DNA of 64,000 nt from SIG480 sp045537045. GTDB lineage: Bacteria; Bacillota; Clostridia; Oscillospirales; JAAYXM01. Below the pieces are notes generated by a model. That model had not been told where the DNA came from, made no database searches, and worked only from the letters and a program-made list of their open reading frames with translations. Positions 35,364-42,438 of the stretch are shown one piece after another (the stretch's first letter is position 1; each line of letters begins with the position of its first letter). The stretch lies in NCBI GenBank assembly GCA_045537045.1, contig JAZSOS010000038.1, forward strand, positions 1 through 64,000, read 5' to 3'. The position numbers and the translations under genes were made by a program.

Positions 35364-36869
35364 TTATTTTGCAAAGTTAATGAGTGCCGCGGCATCAAGC
35401 TTGTCGTAGTTCTTTATAAATTCTGCAAGCTCAGATGCAATCTTCTTAGCACCGCCGACCTCGTCGCTTTCTATGTTGAGCGGCAGAAGCGGGTCATGGA
35501 GAGATAAGCGGAGGAGGAACCAGCCGTTGCCGTGATCGCGATCAAGGTTTACGCGCACACCCTCAAAATTGCTCGGAGCAAGCGACCAGCCGGGCTGCTT
35601 TTCTGCATATGCCGAAAGCTCGTCAATAACGTTCTGGCCGTATGCCTTGAAATCGTCGAGCAGAATGTTCATACGGAACTCAACGCTCTCTGCAGGCTCA
35701 TCAAGCGTGCTGATAAGAGACTCGAGCGTATAGCCCTCACGCTTTCCGCGGGCAAGCTCGATGAGAAGCTTTGTGACGAGATATGCACCGTCATCAAGGA
35801 AGTAATTTTCCTTGAGCGCGCCGTGACCAGAGGTTTCTATTGCAAGCTGGCTGTCCTGTCCTGCACGGTTTAAGCGGACGGACTCGTTTATAACATTGCG
35901 ATATCCGCGCTTGAAGCGGTGGTGAACACCGCCCTTTTCCTCAATGAATTTTGCAAGACCGGTGGATGTTATAGAGTCGGTAACGATTGTTGTTCCCGGA
36001 TGCTCGCGCAGAAGAATTGCCGAGAGAAGGGCAATGATGCGGTTGCGGTTAAGCTCACTTCCATCGGAGAGAACAGCGCCCGCACGGTCAACGTCCGTGT
36101 CAAAGATTATACCAAGGTCAGCACCTGTTTCGCGCACAGCTTCGGTGATGCTTTCCATAGCTTCCTTGTCTTCTGGGTTTGGAATGTGGTTCGGGAAGCT
36201 TCCGTCCGGATCGAGGTATCGGCTGCCTGCCGTATCTGCACCGAGCGGAGCGAGAACCTTATCTACGAAAAATCCGCCTGCGCCGTTGCCTGCATCGACA
36301 ACGATGCGGAAGCCCGAAAGAGGCTTATCCTCACCGGTTGCCTTGCGGATTTTGTTTGCAAGAATTTCGGCATATGCGCTCATAAATTCGTCGGTCGTAA
36401 GCTTGCCGGCAGAAAGACCTGTCGTTTGACTGCTTTCGGCAAAGGAGAGAATTTCTTTGATGTCGGAGCCTTCAAGGCCGCCGTCGCGCGTGAAGAACTT
36501 AAACCCGTTGCGGTTGAACGGAAGATGGCTTGCGGTAATCATAACTGCGCCGTCGTATTCATATCCGTCCGTTACGGTGGACATAAACATAGCAGGTGTG
36601 CTTGCCATTCCAAAGTCGCAAACATCAAGACCTGACTCCGTCATTGCAGAGCAAATCCATGAAGCCAGCTTCTCGCCGGAAAGACGAGAATCACGGCCTA
36701 CGGCAACGCGAAGGCCCTCTTCTTTTCCCGTTTTCTTTATAAGCCACAGCGCAAAGCCACGGCCGATGTCACGGCAGACATCCTCAAAAAGAGTTATCGG
36801 CTGTCCTTCAATCCCGTCAAGTGCAACTCCGCGGATGTCGCTTCCGTTGCGAAGCTTCTGATAATCCAT
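35364..36869 (-). CDS. Phosphoglucomutase/phosphomannomutase family protein
   Basis: This alpha-D-phosphohexomutase interconverts 1- and 6-phosphosugars. In the 501-residue protein, the phosphoserine loop is TASHLPFNRNG (S114), the metal site is FDTDVDRAG, the sugar-recognition loop is ETSGHGAL, and a phosphate-binding region closes the protein. The TASHLPFNRNG form belongs to a subgroup commonly labelled phosphomannomutase or phosphoglucomutase; the sugar cannot be decided. AGGAGG lies upstream of the start, and a promoter is at 36915-36943. Confidence 0.9.
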   Translation of the reverse strand: MDYQKLRNGSDIRGVALDGIEGQPITLFEDVCRDIGRGFALWLIKKTGKEEGLRVAVGRDSRLSGEKLASWICSAMTESGLDVCDFGMASTPAMFMSTVTDGYEYDGAVMITASHLPFNRNGFKFFTRDGGLEGSDIKEILSFAESSQTTGLSAGKLTTDEFMSAYAEILANKIRKATGEDKPLSGFRIVVDAGNGAGGFFVDKVLAPLGADTAGSRYLDPDGSFPNHIPNPEDKEAMESITEAVRETGADLGIIFDTDVDRAGAVLSDGSELNRNRIIALLSAILLREHPGTTIVTDSITSTGLAKFIEEKGGVHHRFKRGYRNVINESVRLNRAGQDSQLAIETSGHGALKENYFLDDGAYLVTKLLIELARGKREGYTLESLISTLDEPAESVEFRMNILLDDFKAYGQNVIDELSAYAEKQPGWSLAPSNFEGVRVNLDRDHGNGWFLLRLSLHDPLLPLNIESDEVGGAKKIASELAEFIKNYDKLDAAALINFAK

Positions 36870-36914
36870 ATGTATAACCTCCTAAGGTATTAATTATTTT
36901 GATGTTATATGTAT

Positions 36915-36943
36915 ATATTACCACTTTTCCGTCGTTTAATCAA
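36915..36943 (-). promoter_or_regulatory. Sigma-A promoter of the phosphohexomutase gene
   Basis: On the minus strand, TTGATT (36938-36943) and TAATAT (36915-36920) are 17 nt apart. Confidence 0.6.
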
Positions 36944-36970
36944 CAGTTATGTGTAAAATCAAAATTTCAG

Positions 36971-36999
36971 TTCTATTACTTACGGCCTGTACATAAAAT
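36971..36999 (+). promoter_or_regulatory. Candidate sigma-E promoter of spoIIIA
   Basis: A -35-like TTCTATT (36971-36977) and CATAAAAT (36992-36999) are separated by 14 nt. The -10 element and spacing match the sigma-E pattern (CATACAHT after 14 nt), and the -35 half TATT fits. In Bacillus the spoIIIA operon is transcribed by sigma-E in the mother cell. No good sigma-A promoter is seen here. Confidence 0.5.
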
Positions 37000-37031
37000 G
37001 TTGGTGTAAAGATACAAAGGAGAAACGGCAA

Positions 37032-37919
37032 ATGGATGTTATGATAAAAGCGTTCGAGGAAAGCTTATCGTTTCTTACACAAAAGTTCAGATGTGTGGCG
37101 CAAGAGCTTTCTCACGAAGAAAAGCGAAATGCCCGTGAGTTTCGTCTCCGCGCGGGAGTGGGGTTTTCGGTGTTCGTAAACGGAGAGGAAAAGAGACTTT
37201 TGCGCGACGTTACAGCAGAGGATATTTCCGATGTTCTGGAACTTGCCACGGAAAGCTCGCTTCACTGCGCAAGGATAAAACTTGCACAGGGGTTTGTTAC
37301 CGTTCGCGGCGGGCACAGGGTAGGACTTTGCGGAACTGTTGTGAAGGGTGCAGATGGTGTTTCGGGAATACGAGAGCTATCATCCGTTTCCATACGCATA
37401 GCGAAGGAAATAAAGGGTACGGCGGACAGCGTATATGATGTCGTTATGCAGAACGGTATATTTCGGAACACCCTGATTATTGCGCCGCCGGGCGGCGGGA
37501 AAACAACGCTTCTGCGTGACCTTGTGAGGGGGATTTCTGACAGGGGAATGCGCATATCACTTGTGGACGAGCGGGGGGAAATTGCCGCGAAATACAGAGG
37601 AGTTCCTCAGCTTGACGTTGGCAGATGTACTGATGTGCTTGACGGCATAGACAAAGCGCACGGAAGTATGATGCTTCTGCGGTCGATGACTCCGGATATT
37701 ATTGCGATGGATGAGATTTCCGATGCGGAGGACTGCGGAGCGGTCAAGAGCATTTTCGGTTGCGGGAGCGGGATTTTGGCGACTGCGCACGGAAAGAATC
37801 TGGCGGAGATTTTACGGCGCGATGCATACCGTGAGCTTTTTGATATGCAGGTTTTTGAATGTGTGATAGCTCTTGGAAAAGACGGTGATGGTTTTATAAA
37901 AAAGGTCGAAGAGGTGTAG
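37032..37919 (+). CDS. spoIIIAA: Stage III sporulation protein AA, ATPase
   Basis: This is the secretion-type ATPase of the SpoIIIA-SpoIIQ feeding-tube apparatus across the forespore membranes, acting on the mother-cell side. The 295-residue protein has Walker A APPGGGKTT (151-159), DERGEIAAKYRG, and an MDEISDAED Walker B. AAAGGAG precedes the ATG. First gene of the eight-gene operon. Confidence 0.96.
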   Translation: MDVMIKAFEESLSFLTQKFRCVAQELSHEEKRNAREFRLRAGVGFSVFVNGEEKRLLRDVTAEDISDVLELATESSLHCARIKLAQGFVTVRGGHRVGLCGTVVKGADGVSGIRELSSVSIRIAKEIKGTADSVYDVVMQNGIFRNTLIIAPPGGGKTTLLRDLVRGISDRGMRISLVDERGEIAAKYRGVPQLDVGRCTDVLDGIDKAHGSMMLLRSMTPDIIAMDEISDAEDCGAVKSIFGCGSGILATAHGKNLAEILRRDAYRELFDMQVFECVIALGKDGDGFIKKVEEV

Positions 37920-37937
37920 AAAGAAAGGACGGTAAAA

Positions 37938-38453
37938 ATGATAAAGGCAATAGGGGCAATTCTTCTTGCGGGTGGCGCGGCACTTATCGGCATTTCAGCA
38001 TCGTCGGAGCTTACGGCGCGCGTGCGGACGCTTTATATGTTCTGCCGCGCACTTGAGATTATGCGTTCGGAAATCGCTGAGGTGCTAAGTCCTCTAGAGA
38101 CAGTTCTGCAAAAACTCGGCAGAGAAATTCCGGAGCCGTTTTGCGGATTTTTCTCGGAATGTGCAGAAGAAATGAAGCGGCGCGGCGATATTCCTTTCGG
38201 GATTATCTGGAAAAAACAGCTGACTTATAACGCTGCACTGACGCTCGGCGCGCGGGAAAAAGAAGAGCTGGTATCACTCGGAAATGTGCTGGGCAGATAC
38301 AGCGCAGATGAGCAACGGATAAGTATAGAGCGCACGTTGCGGACGCTGGAGTCAATTCTCTCGGTTGCGGACAGCGACCGCCGGAGACTTGGAGGTTTGT
38401 ATGCAAAGCTTGGTGTAATATGCGGGATATCTATTGTTATAGTTTTTATCTGA
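37938..38453 (+). CDS. spoIIIAB: Stage III sporulation protein AB
   Basis: This 171-residue membrane protein has an N-terminal hydrophobic anchor, a GspF-like helical middle (MFCRALEIMRSEIAEVLSPLETVL) and a C-terminal membrane segment (LGVICGISIVIVFI). It is part of the SpoIIIA channel base. An AAAGGA site lies upstream. Confidence 0.93.
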   Translation: MIKAIGAILLAGGAALIGISASSELTARVRTLYMFCRALEIMRSEIAEVLSPLETVLQKLGREIPEPFCGFFSECAEEMKRRGDIPFGIIWKKQLTYNAALTLGAREKEELVSLGNVLGRYSADEQRISIERTLRTLESILSVADSDRRRLGGLYAKLGVICGISIVIVFI

Positions 38454-38469
38454 ATGAGGGAAGTAAAAA

Positions 38470-38664
38470 ATGCAGGTTGATTTGATTTTCAAGGTTGCGG
38501 CAATAGGAATACTTGTGGCTGTTCTCAATCAGCTTCTTGTGCGCTCGGGGCGTGAGGAGCAGGCAATGATGACAACGCTTGCAGGGCTTATAGTGGTGCT
38601 TATGATTATAGTACGCGAGATAAGCAACCTCTTTGATCTTGTGAAATCTACTTTTGGTTTCTGA
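38470..38664 (+). CDS. spoIIIAC: Stage III sporulation protein AC
   Basis: This small 64-residue membrane protein has two hydrophobic helices (about 6-25 and 37-55) joined by SGREEQAMM, the normal SpoIIIAC size and layout. It is part of the membrane complex with AD and AE. Confidence 0.93.
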   Translation: MQVDLIFKVAAIGILVAVLNQLLVRSGREEQAMMTTLAGLIVVLMIIVREISNLFDLVKSTFGF

Positions 38665-38668
38665 GCGT

Positions 38669-39049
38669 ATGGGAGAGCTTGTTCGTGTGTGCGCTATTGC
38701 GCTTGTGGGAGTTATAACAGCGGCACTGCTTCGGAAAAGTGTACCCGAGATGGCTGTGGTTATGACGCTTGTGCTCATCATTGGAATGGTGTTTGCGGCA
38801 TCGGGAGTTCTCGGCTCTGTAATCAAGTTCATCCACGAGCTTGCAGGTGGCGCAGGGATAGAACGCGAGCTGATATCTCCGGTGCTTCGTTGCGTTGGGA
38901 TAAGCATTGTGTCGCGCATGGGGTGCGATGTCTGCAAAGACGCGGGGGTAAGCTCTGCAGCTTCATATATTGAGCTTGTGGCAGGTGCGGCATCGGTGAT
39001 GTGCGCCGCGCCTTTAATGCTTGCGGTACTTCGGCAAATAGGAATGTAA
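38669..39049 (+). CDS. spoIIIAD: Stage III sporulation protein AD
   Basis: This polytopic membrane protein of 126 residues is homologous to SpoIIIAC in its first half. The ATG at 38669 matches the family start and lies 4 nt after the AC stop. An in-frame TTG at 38654 would overlap AC. Translation probably depends on coupling, because the Shine-Dalgarno region is weak. Confidence 0.92.
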   Translation: MGELVRVCAIALVGVITAALLRKSVPEMAVVMTLVLIIGMVFAASGVLGSVIKFIHELAGGAGIERELISPVLRCVGISIVSRMGCDVCKDAGVSSAASYIELVAGAASVMCAAPLMLAVLRQIGM

Positions 39050-39062
39050 TGAGGTTGTACAT

Positions 39063-40163
39063 ATGAAAAGAATACTGTGTTTTGCGGCGGCGATTATTCT
39101 GCTTGCACTTCCGTGCCGCGCGGCGGAGAAGGATTTTTATGAGCGCCAGTTAGATGCACTCGGCACGGACGAGCTGCTTAGTGCCGTTCCGGATGATGCA
39201 TCGGATGTTGAGCTCGATGCTGACTTATCATTCAAAGACGGACTTTCTGTGATATGGGATAAGCTGTGCAGAAATTTGAAAACCGTGCTGATGAGCGGAA
39301 TGAGATGTGTGATATCGGTTGTTGCAGTGTCGATGCTCGGGGGTGCGGTGAGCGCGATGGGGAATGCAAAGGACTCACCCACGGTAAACCTTGCACTGTC
39401 ACTGACCTGCGCGCTCGCGGTAACTGCGGCGGCAGCGGGAAGCATCAGGAGTGTCATCGGAATGGGGCGCGATTTGATTTATCAGCTTGATTCCTTTTCA
39501 AAAGCACTTCTTCCGACTGTTGCAGCGGCAGAGGCGGCAAGCGGAGTTCCGGGTGCGGCAATTGCAAAGGCGGCGGCTTCCGCGTTCTTTGGGGATGTGC
39601 TTGTTTCCCTTATCAGCCACGTACTTCTTCCACTTGTGTATATCCATATTTTCGCTGCGACGGCAAATGCTGCGGTGAGAAACGATTCCCTCCGAAGGAT
39701 TGGGGATATGGCGGCAAAAATAATTTCTGTTTCGCTTAAATTTCTTCTTGGTGCGTTTATATCCTATATAACGATCGCCGGTATTGTTTCAGGAAGCGTG
39801 GATAAGGCGGGGCTGCGCGTGATGCAGCTTGCAGTCGGCGGTGTACCGATTGTCGGAGGAATAATGGCAGACGCGGCAGAAACGGTTCTGTCCGGTGCCG
39901 CGTTGATAAAAAATACCGTCGGCGTGTTCGGAATGCTTGTTGTATTGACGGCGTGCGTAGTTCCGTTCTGTTCGCTTGCAGGGAACTATATTCTGTTCAA
40001 GGTCTGCGCGGTGTGTGCATCGCCGATGATAGGCGGAAGCATTTCAGAGCTTTGTGACCGGCTTGGACAGAGCTTCGGACTCGTGCTTGCAATGGCATCG
40101 TCCTGTGTGACAGTTATTTTCATAACCATTGTTGCGGCAATGAGCAGTGCGGGGGTGGGATAG
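39063..40163 (+). CDS. spoIIIAE: Stage III sporulation protein AE
   Basis: This is the largest membrane subunit of the SpoIIIA complex. The 366-residue protein has an N-terminal signal-like segment (ILCFAAAIILLALPCRA), a short polar region, and about seven membrane helices rich in Ala, Gly and Ser. AF follows without a gap. Confidence 0.95.
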   Translation: MKRILCFAAAIILLALPCRAAEKDFYERQLDALGTDELLSAVPDDASDVELDADLSFKDGLSVIWDKLCRNLKTVLMSGMRCVISVVAVSMLGGAVSAMGNAKDSPTVNLALSLTCALAVTAAAAGSIRSVIGMGRDLIYQLDSFSKALLPTVAAAEAASGVPGAAIAKAAASAFFGDVLVSLISHVLLPLVYIHIFAATANAAVRNDSLRRIGDMAAKIISVSLKFLLGAFISYITIAGIVSGSVDKAGLRVMQLAVGGVPIVGGIMADAAETVLSGAALIKNTVGVFGMLVVLTACVVPFCSLAGNYILFKVCAVCASPMIGGSISELCDRLGQSFGLVLAMASSCVTVIFITIVAAMSSAGVG

Positions 40164-40628
40164 ATGCAGTTTGTTCAGAACTGGGTAACTTCAATCGCGG
40201 CGGTGACGCTTATCGTGTCTGTTATAACCGCACTTTGCCCCCAAAATGCCGCGGGGAGAGCGGTTTCGCTCGCCTCATGTCTTCTTATGACGGCAACTCT
40301 TCTCTCGCCCATAAGCCGGGTTGATGTTTCCGCACTGTCCGATGAGATGGAAAAGTACTCACTTAAAGCCGAGCAGAGATATGAAAAACTTCTTGATGAG
40401 CAGGAGAATATCAGGGAAAAGCTCATAGAAGAAAACACTCGTGCATATATATTGCAGAGAGCAGAAAGCTCAGGGATTGAGTGTGATATTACCGTACAAT
40501 GCAGAGGCGGAGTGCCGCATACCGTCTATATAACAGCAGAAAACGATGCAGAGCTTATTGCTGCATCGGAGCTTGTTGAGAAAGAACTCGGCATCTCGCG
40601 CGAGCATCAGAGGCTAAAAAGGAGATGA
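40164..40628 (+). CDS. spoIIIAF: Stage III sporulation protein AF
   Basis: The 154-residue protein has two N-terminal membrane segments (WVTSIAAVTLIVSVITAL and AVSLASCLLMTATLLSPI) and a Glu-rich soluble domain with a ring-building type fold. It begins directly after the AE stop codon. Confidence 0.92.
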   Translation: MQFVQNWVTSIAAVTLIVSVITALCPQNAAGRAVSLASCLLMTATLLSPISRVDVSALSDEMEKYSLKAEQRYEKLLDEQENIREKLIEENTRAYILQRAESSGIECDITVQCRGGVPHTVYITAENDAELIAASELVEKELGISREHQRLKRR

Positions 40629-40632
40629 AAAA

Positions 40633-41151
40633 ATGACGGAAGTAAAACAAGGTATTGTGAAACTAACAGGCTTTGCGGGAAAGTACAAATACATATTGCT
40701 TGTCATTGCAGTGGGTTTTTTGCTTTTGACCTTTCCTGCCGCTGAGAAGAGCGACAAGGAAACAAAAAGAACAGAAATCTTTAATCTTCAAGCGTTTGAG
40801 AAAGAGGTAGAACGAGCATTGTCTGAGTGTGAGGGGGTGGGAAGATGCAAGGTAATGCTTTCGGTAAGGTCCGGACCGGAAAGCGTTTTTGCAAAAGAAG
40901 CGCGCGAAAGCCGGCGCGAGGATGAAGGTGCGCGTGAAAGCGACATTGATACAAAGCCGAGTGTTGTGAACGGCGGTTCGGGTGGGGAGACTCCTGTTCT
41001 AATAAAGGAGTTGTATCCTGAGTTTCGCGGTGCTGTGGTTATTTGTGACGGCGCGGAAAGCTCAGTGTTGCGTGGGAAAGTGATTGAAGCGGTATCAGCG
41101 CTTACAGGGCTTCGCAGCGACAGAATAAGCGTTATAAAAATGAAAGAGTAA
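40633..41151 (+). CDS. spoIIIAG: Stage III sporulation protein AG
   Basis: AG forms the large ring in the intermembrane space. The 172-residue protein has one N-terminal membrane segment (YILLVIAVGFLLLTFPAA), a variable Glu/Ser-rich insert, and a ring-building motif domain ending GAVVICDGAESSVLRGKVIEAVSALTG. Confidence 0.94.
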   Translation: MTEVKQGIVKLTGFAGKYKYILLVIAVGFLLLTFPAAEKSDKETKRTEIFNLQAFEKEVERALSECEGVGRCKVMLSVRSGPESVFAKEARESRREDEGARESDIDTKPSVVNGGSGGETPVLIKELYPEFRGAVVICDGAESSVLRGKVIEAVSALTGLRSDRISVIKMKE

Positions 41152-41162
41152 AGGAGCTAAAT

Positions 41163-41717
41163 ATGAAAAAAAAGAATCTTGTGGCAACGGTGATTATTTT
41201 ATTTGTGTGCGTGGCGGTTTATCTGAATATGAATACAGTGAATCCGCAGGAGGATTCTAAAAGGATAGAAGGAAACCTGGGTCAGAGCAGTACGGTTTCA
41301 GGGACGGAAGAAACGGAACAGGAAGAAAAGGAAAACGTAAAAAAAGATGCAAACGGCGATGTTACAGAGTATTTCAGCCGTGCGCGTGAGGAAAAGCAAA
41401 AGGCGCGCGATACCGCGCTTACAACGTTAAAAGAAGCACTTTCCGAGGAGAATCTTTCGGAGGCATCGCGCGACAGCGCGGCGGAAAGCATTGAAACCAT
41501 CTCAACGGGCGCGGTCAGTGAAACGCGCATAGAAACGCTTGTAAAAGCAAAAGGATATACCGACTGCGTTGCGCTCATAAACGACACGGGCGTAAACGTT
41601 ATTGTCACAGCTCCCGAGGACGGACTTTCAGCAAGCGATACAACAAAAATAAAGGATATCGCGGTAAGCGAAACAGATTTTTTGCCGGGACAGATAAAAA
41701 TTATTGAAATTAAGTAA
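41163..41717 (+). CDS. spoIIIAH: Stage III sporulation protein AH
   Basis: AH is the mother-cell membrane partner of forespore SpoIIQ. The 184-residue protein has one N-terminal membrane segment (LVATVIILFVCVAVYLNM), an acidic linker, and the YscJ/FliF-like ring domain with KGYTDCVALINDTGVNVIV. Last gene of the operon. Confidence 0.94.
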   Translation: MKKKNLVATVIILFVCVAVYLNMNTVNPQEDSKRIEGNLGQSSTVSGTEETEQEEKENVKKDANGDVTEYFSRAREEKQKARDTALTTLKEALSEENLSEASRDSAAESIETISTGAVSETRIETLVKAKGYTDCVALINDTGVNVIVTAPEDGLSASDTTKIKDIAVSETDFLPGQIKIIEIK

Positions 41718-41732
41718 AAGATGAGGTATACT
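41704..41732 (+). promoter_or_regulatory. Sigma-A promoter of the Asp23 gene
   Basis: TTGAAA (41704-41709) and TATACT (41727-41732) have a 17-nt spacer, at the very end of spoIIIAH. Confidence 0.65.
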
Positions 41733-41767
41733 ATAAATATAACACAGTAGAAGGAGTGTATCTCATT

Positions 41768-42169
41768 ATGGCTGAAATTAAAGAATATGTAGCAAAAACA
41801 GACGAAAACGGAAGCGTTACGATATCTGAAGAGGTTATAGCATCCATTGCATCAATCGCGGCATTGGAGATTGACGGTGTTGCAAGCCTCGGTACTTCGG
41901 GAGTTGCTGAGTTTCTCGGGAAAAAAGCAAACTCAAAGGGCGTTAAAATCACGATAGGTGAGGACAGCGCAGAGATTGCCCTGACGGTAACCGTCAAAAA
42001 AGGCTTTGTTATCCCCACGGTTGCAAAATCCGTTCAGGCAAATGTTATTACGGCGGTTGAGTCCATGACCGGTCTTTCTGTGAGTGCGGTGAACGTCAAG
42101 GTCGGAAATGTTGCCTTTGAAAAGGAAACAAAAAAGAGAAAGACTGCGGAAGAGGTATCTGCAGAATAA
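41768..42169 (+). CDS. Asp23/Gls24 family envelope protein
   Basis: This 133-residue alkaline-shock protein family member resembles Bacillus YqhY, which also follows spoIIIA. The conserved SEEVIASIASIAALEIDGVASL start and the VPTVAKSVQANVITAVESMTGL end frame the family fold. The function is unclear; relatives are tied to envelope stress and membrane lipid balance. The ATG at 41768 follows AAGGAG with a usual gap. A separate vegetative promoter lets it be made outside sporulation. Confidence 0.92.
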   Translation: MAEIKEYVAKTDENGSVTISEEVIASIASIAALEIDGVASLGTSGVAEFLGKKANSKGVKITIGEDSAEIALTVTVKKGFVIPTVAKSVQANVITAVESMTGLSVSAVNVKVGNVAFEKETKKRKTAEEVSAE

Positions 42170-42184
42170 AACAAACCGGTTTCG

Positions 42185-42208
42185 GGCGGGTGCGCATCAG
42201 CACCCGCC
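42185..42208 (+). terminator. Hairpin terminator after the Asp23 gene
   Basis: The 9-bp stem GGCGGGTGC/GCACCCGCC (42185-42193 with 42200-42208) is followed by an A/T-rich stretch with a weak T tract. Confidence 0.7.
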
Positions 42209-42238
42209 TATATTAAAAATTTATTTACAAATTTCCTC

Positions 42239-42267
42239 TTGAAAAATTTTCCGGAATGATTTATAAT
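42239..42267 (+). promoter_or_regulatory. Sigma-A promoter of the riboswitch-ATPase unit
   Basis: TTGAAA (42239-42244) and TATAAT (42262-42267) have a 17-nt spacer. Transcription would start at about 42274, just before the riboswitch. Confidence 0.8.
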
Positions 42268-42275
42268 CAATTAAA

Positions 42276-42395
42276 CAAAAAGGGAGTAATCGGCGCTGTG
42301 GCGCAGTAAAGTCAACAACCGTGCGTTTTTCGCTCTGGCTTTATTTTAAATGATGAGACTTATTTGCAGATTTTTTGCAGATAAGTCTTTTTTTA
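42276..42395 (+). promoter_or_regulatory. Manganese riboswitch (yybP-ykoY) with terminator
   Basis: The leader carries the yybP-ykoY marks: AAAGGGAGTAA at 42279-42290, a GCGC hairpin, then AAAGTCAACAACCGTG paired with CTCTGGCTTTA as the second arm. The expression platform is a 13-bp terminator, 42356-42368 with 42376-42388, followed by a long T run. Its 5' arm begins in the AGACTT stretch that would close the aptamer, as expected for a switch that turns on when Mn2+ binds. The gene downstream is a cation P-type ATPase, a common yybP-ykoY target. Confidence 0.82.
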
Positions 42396-42438
42396 TATAT
42401 AAAAAGCATATAATAAATAAATCAGAGAGGTGTATTAA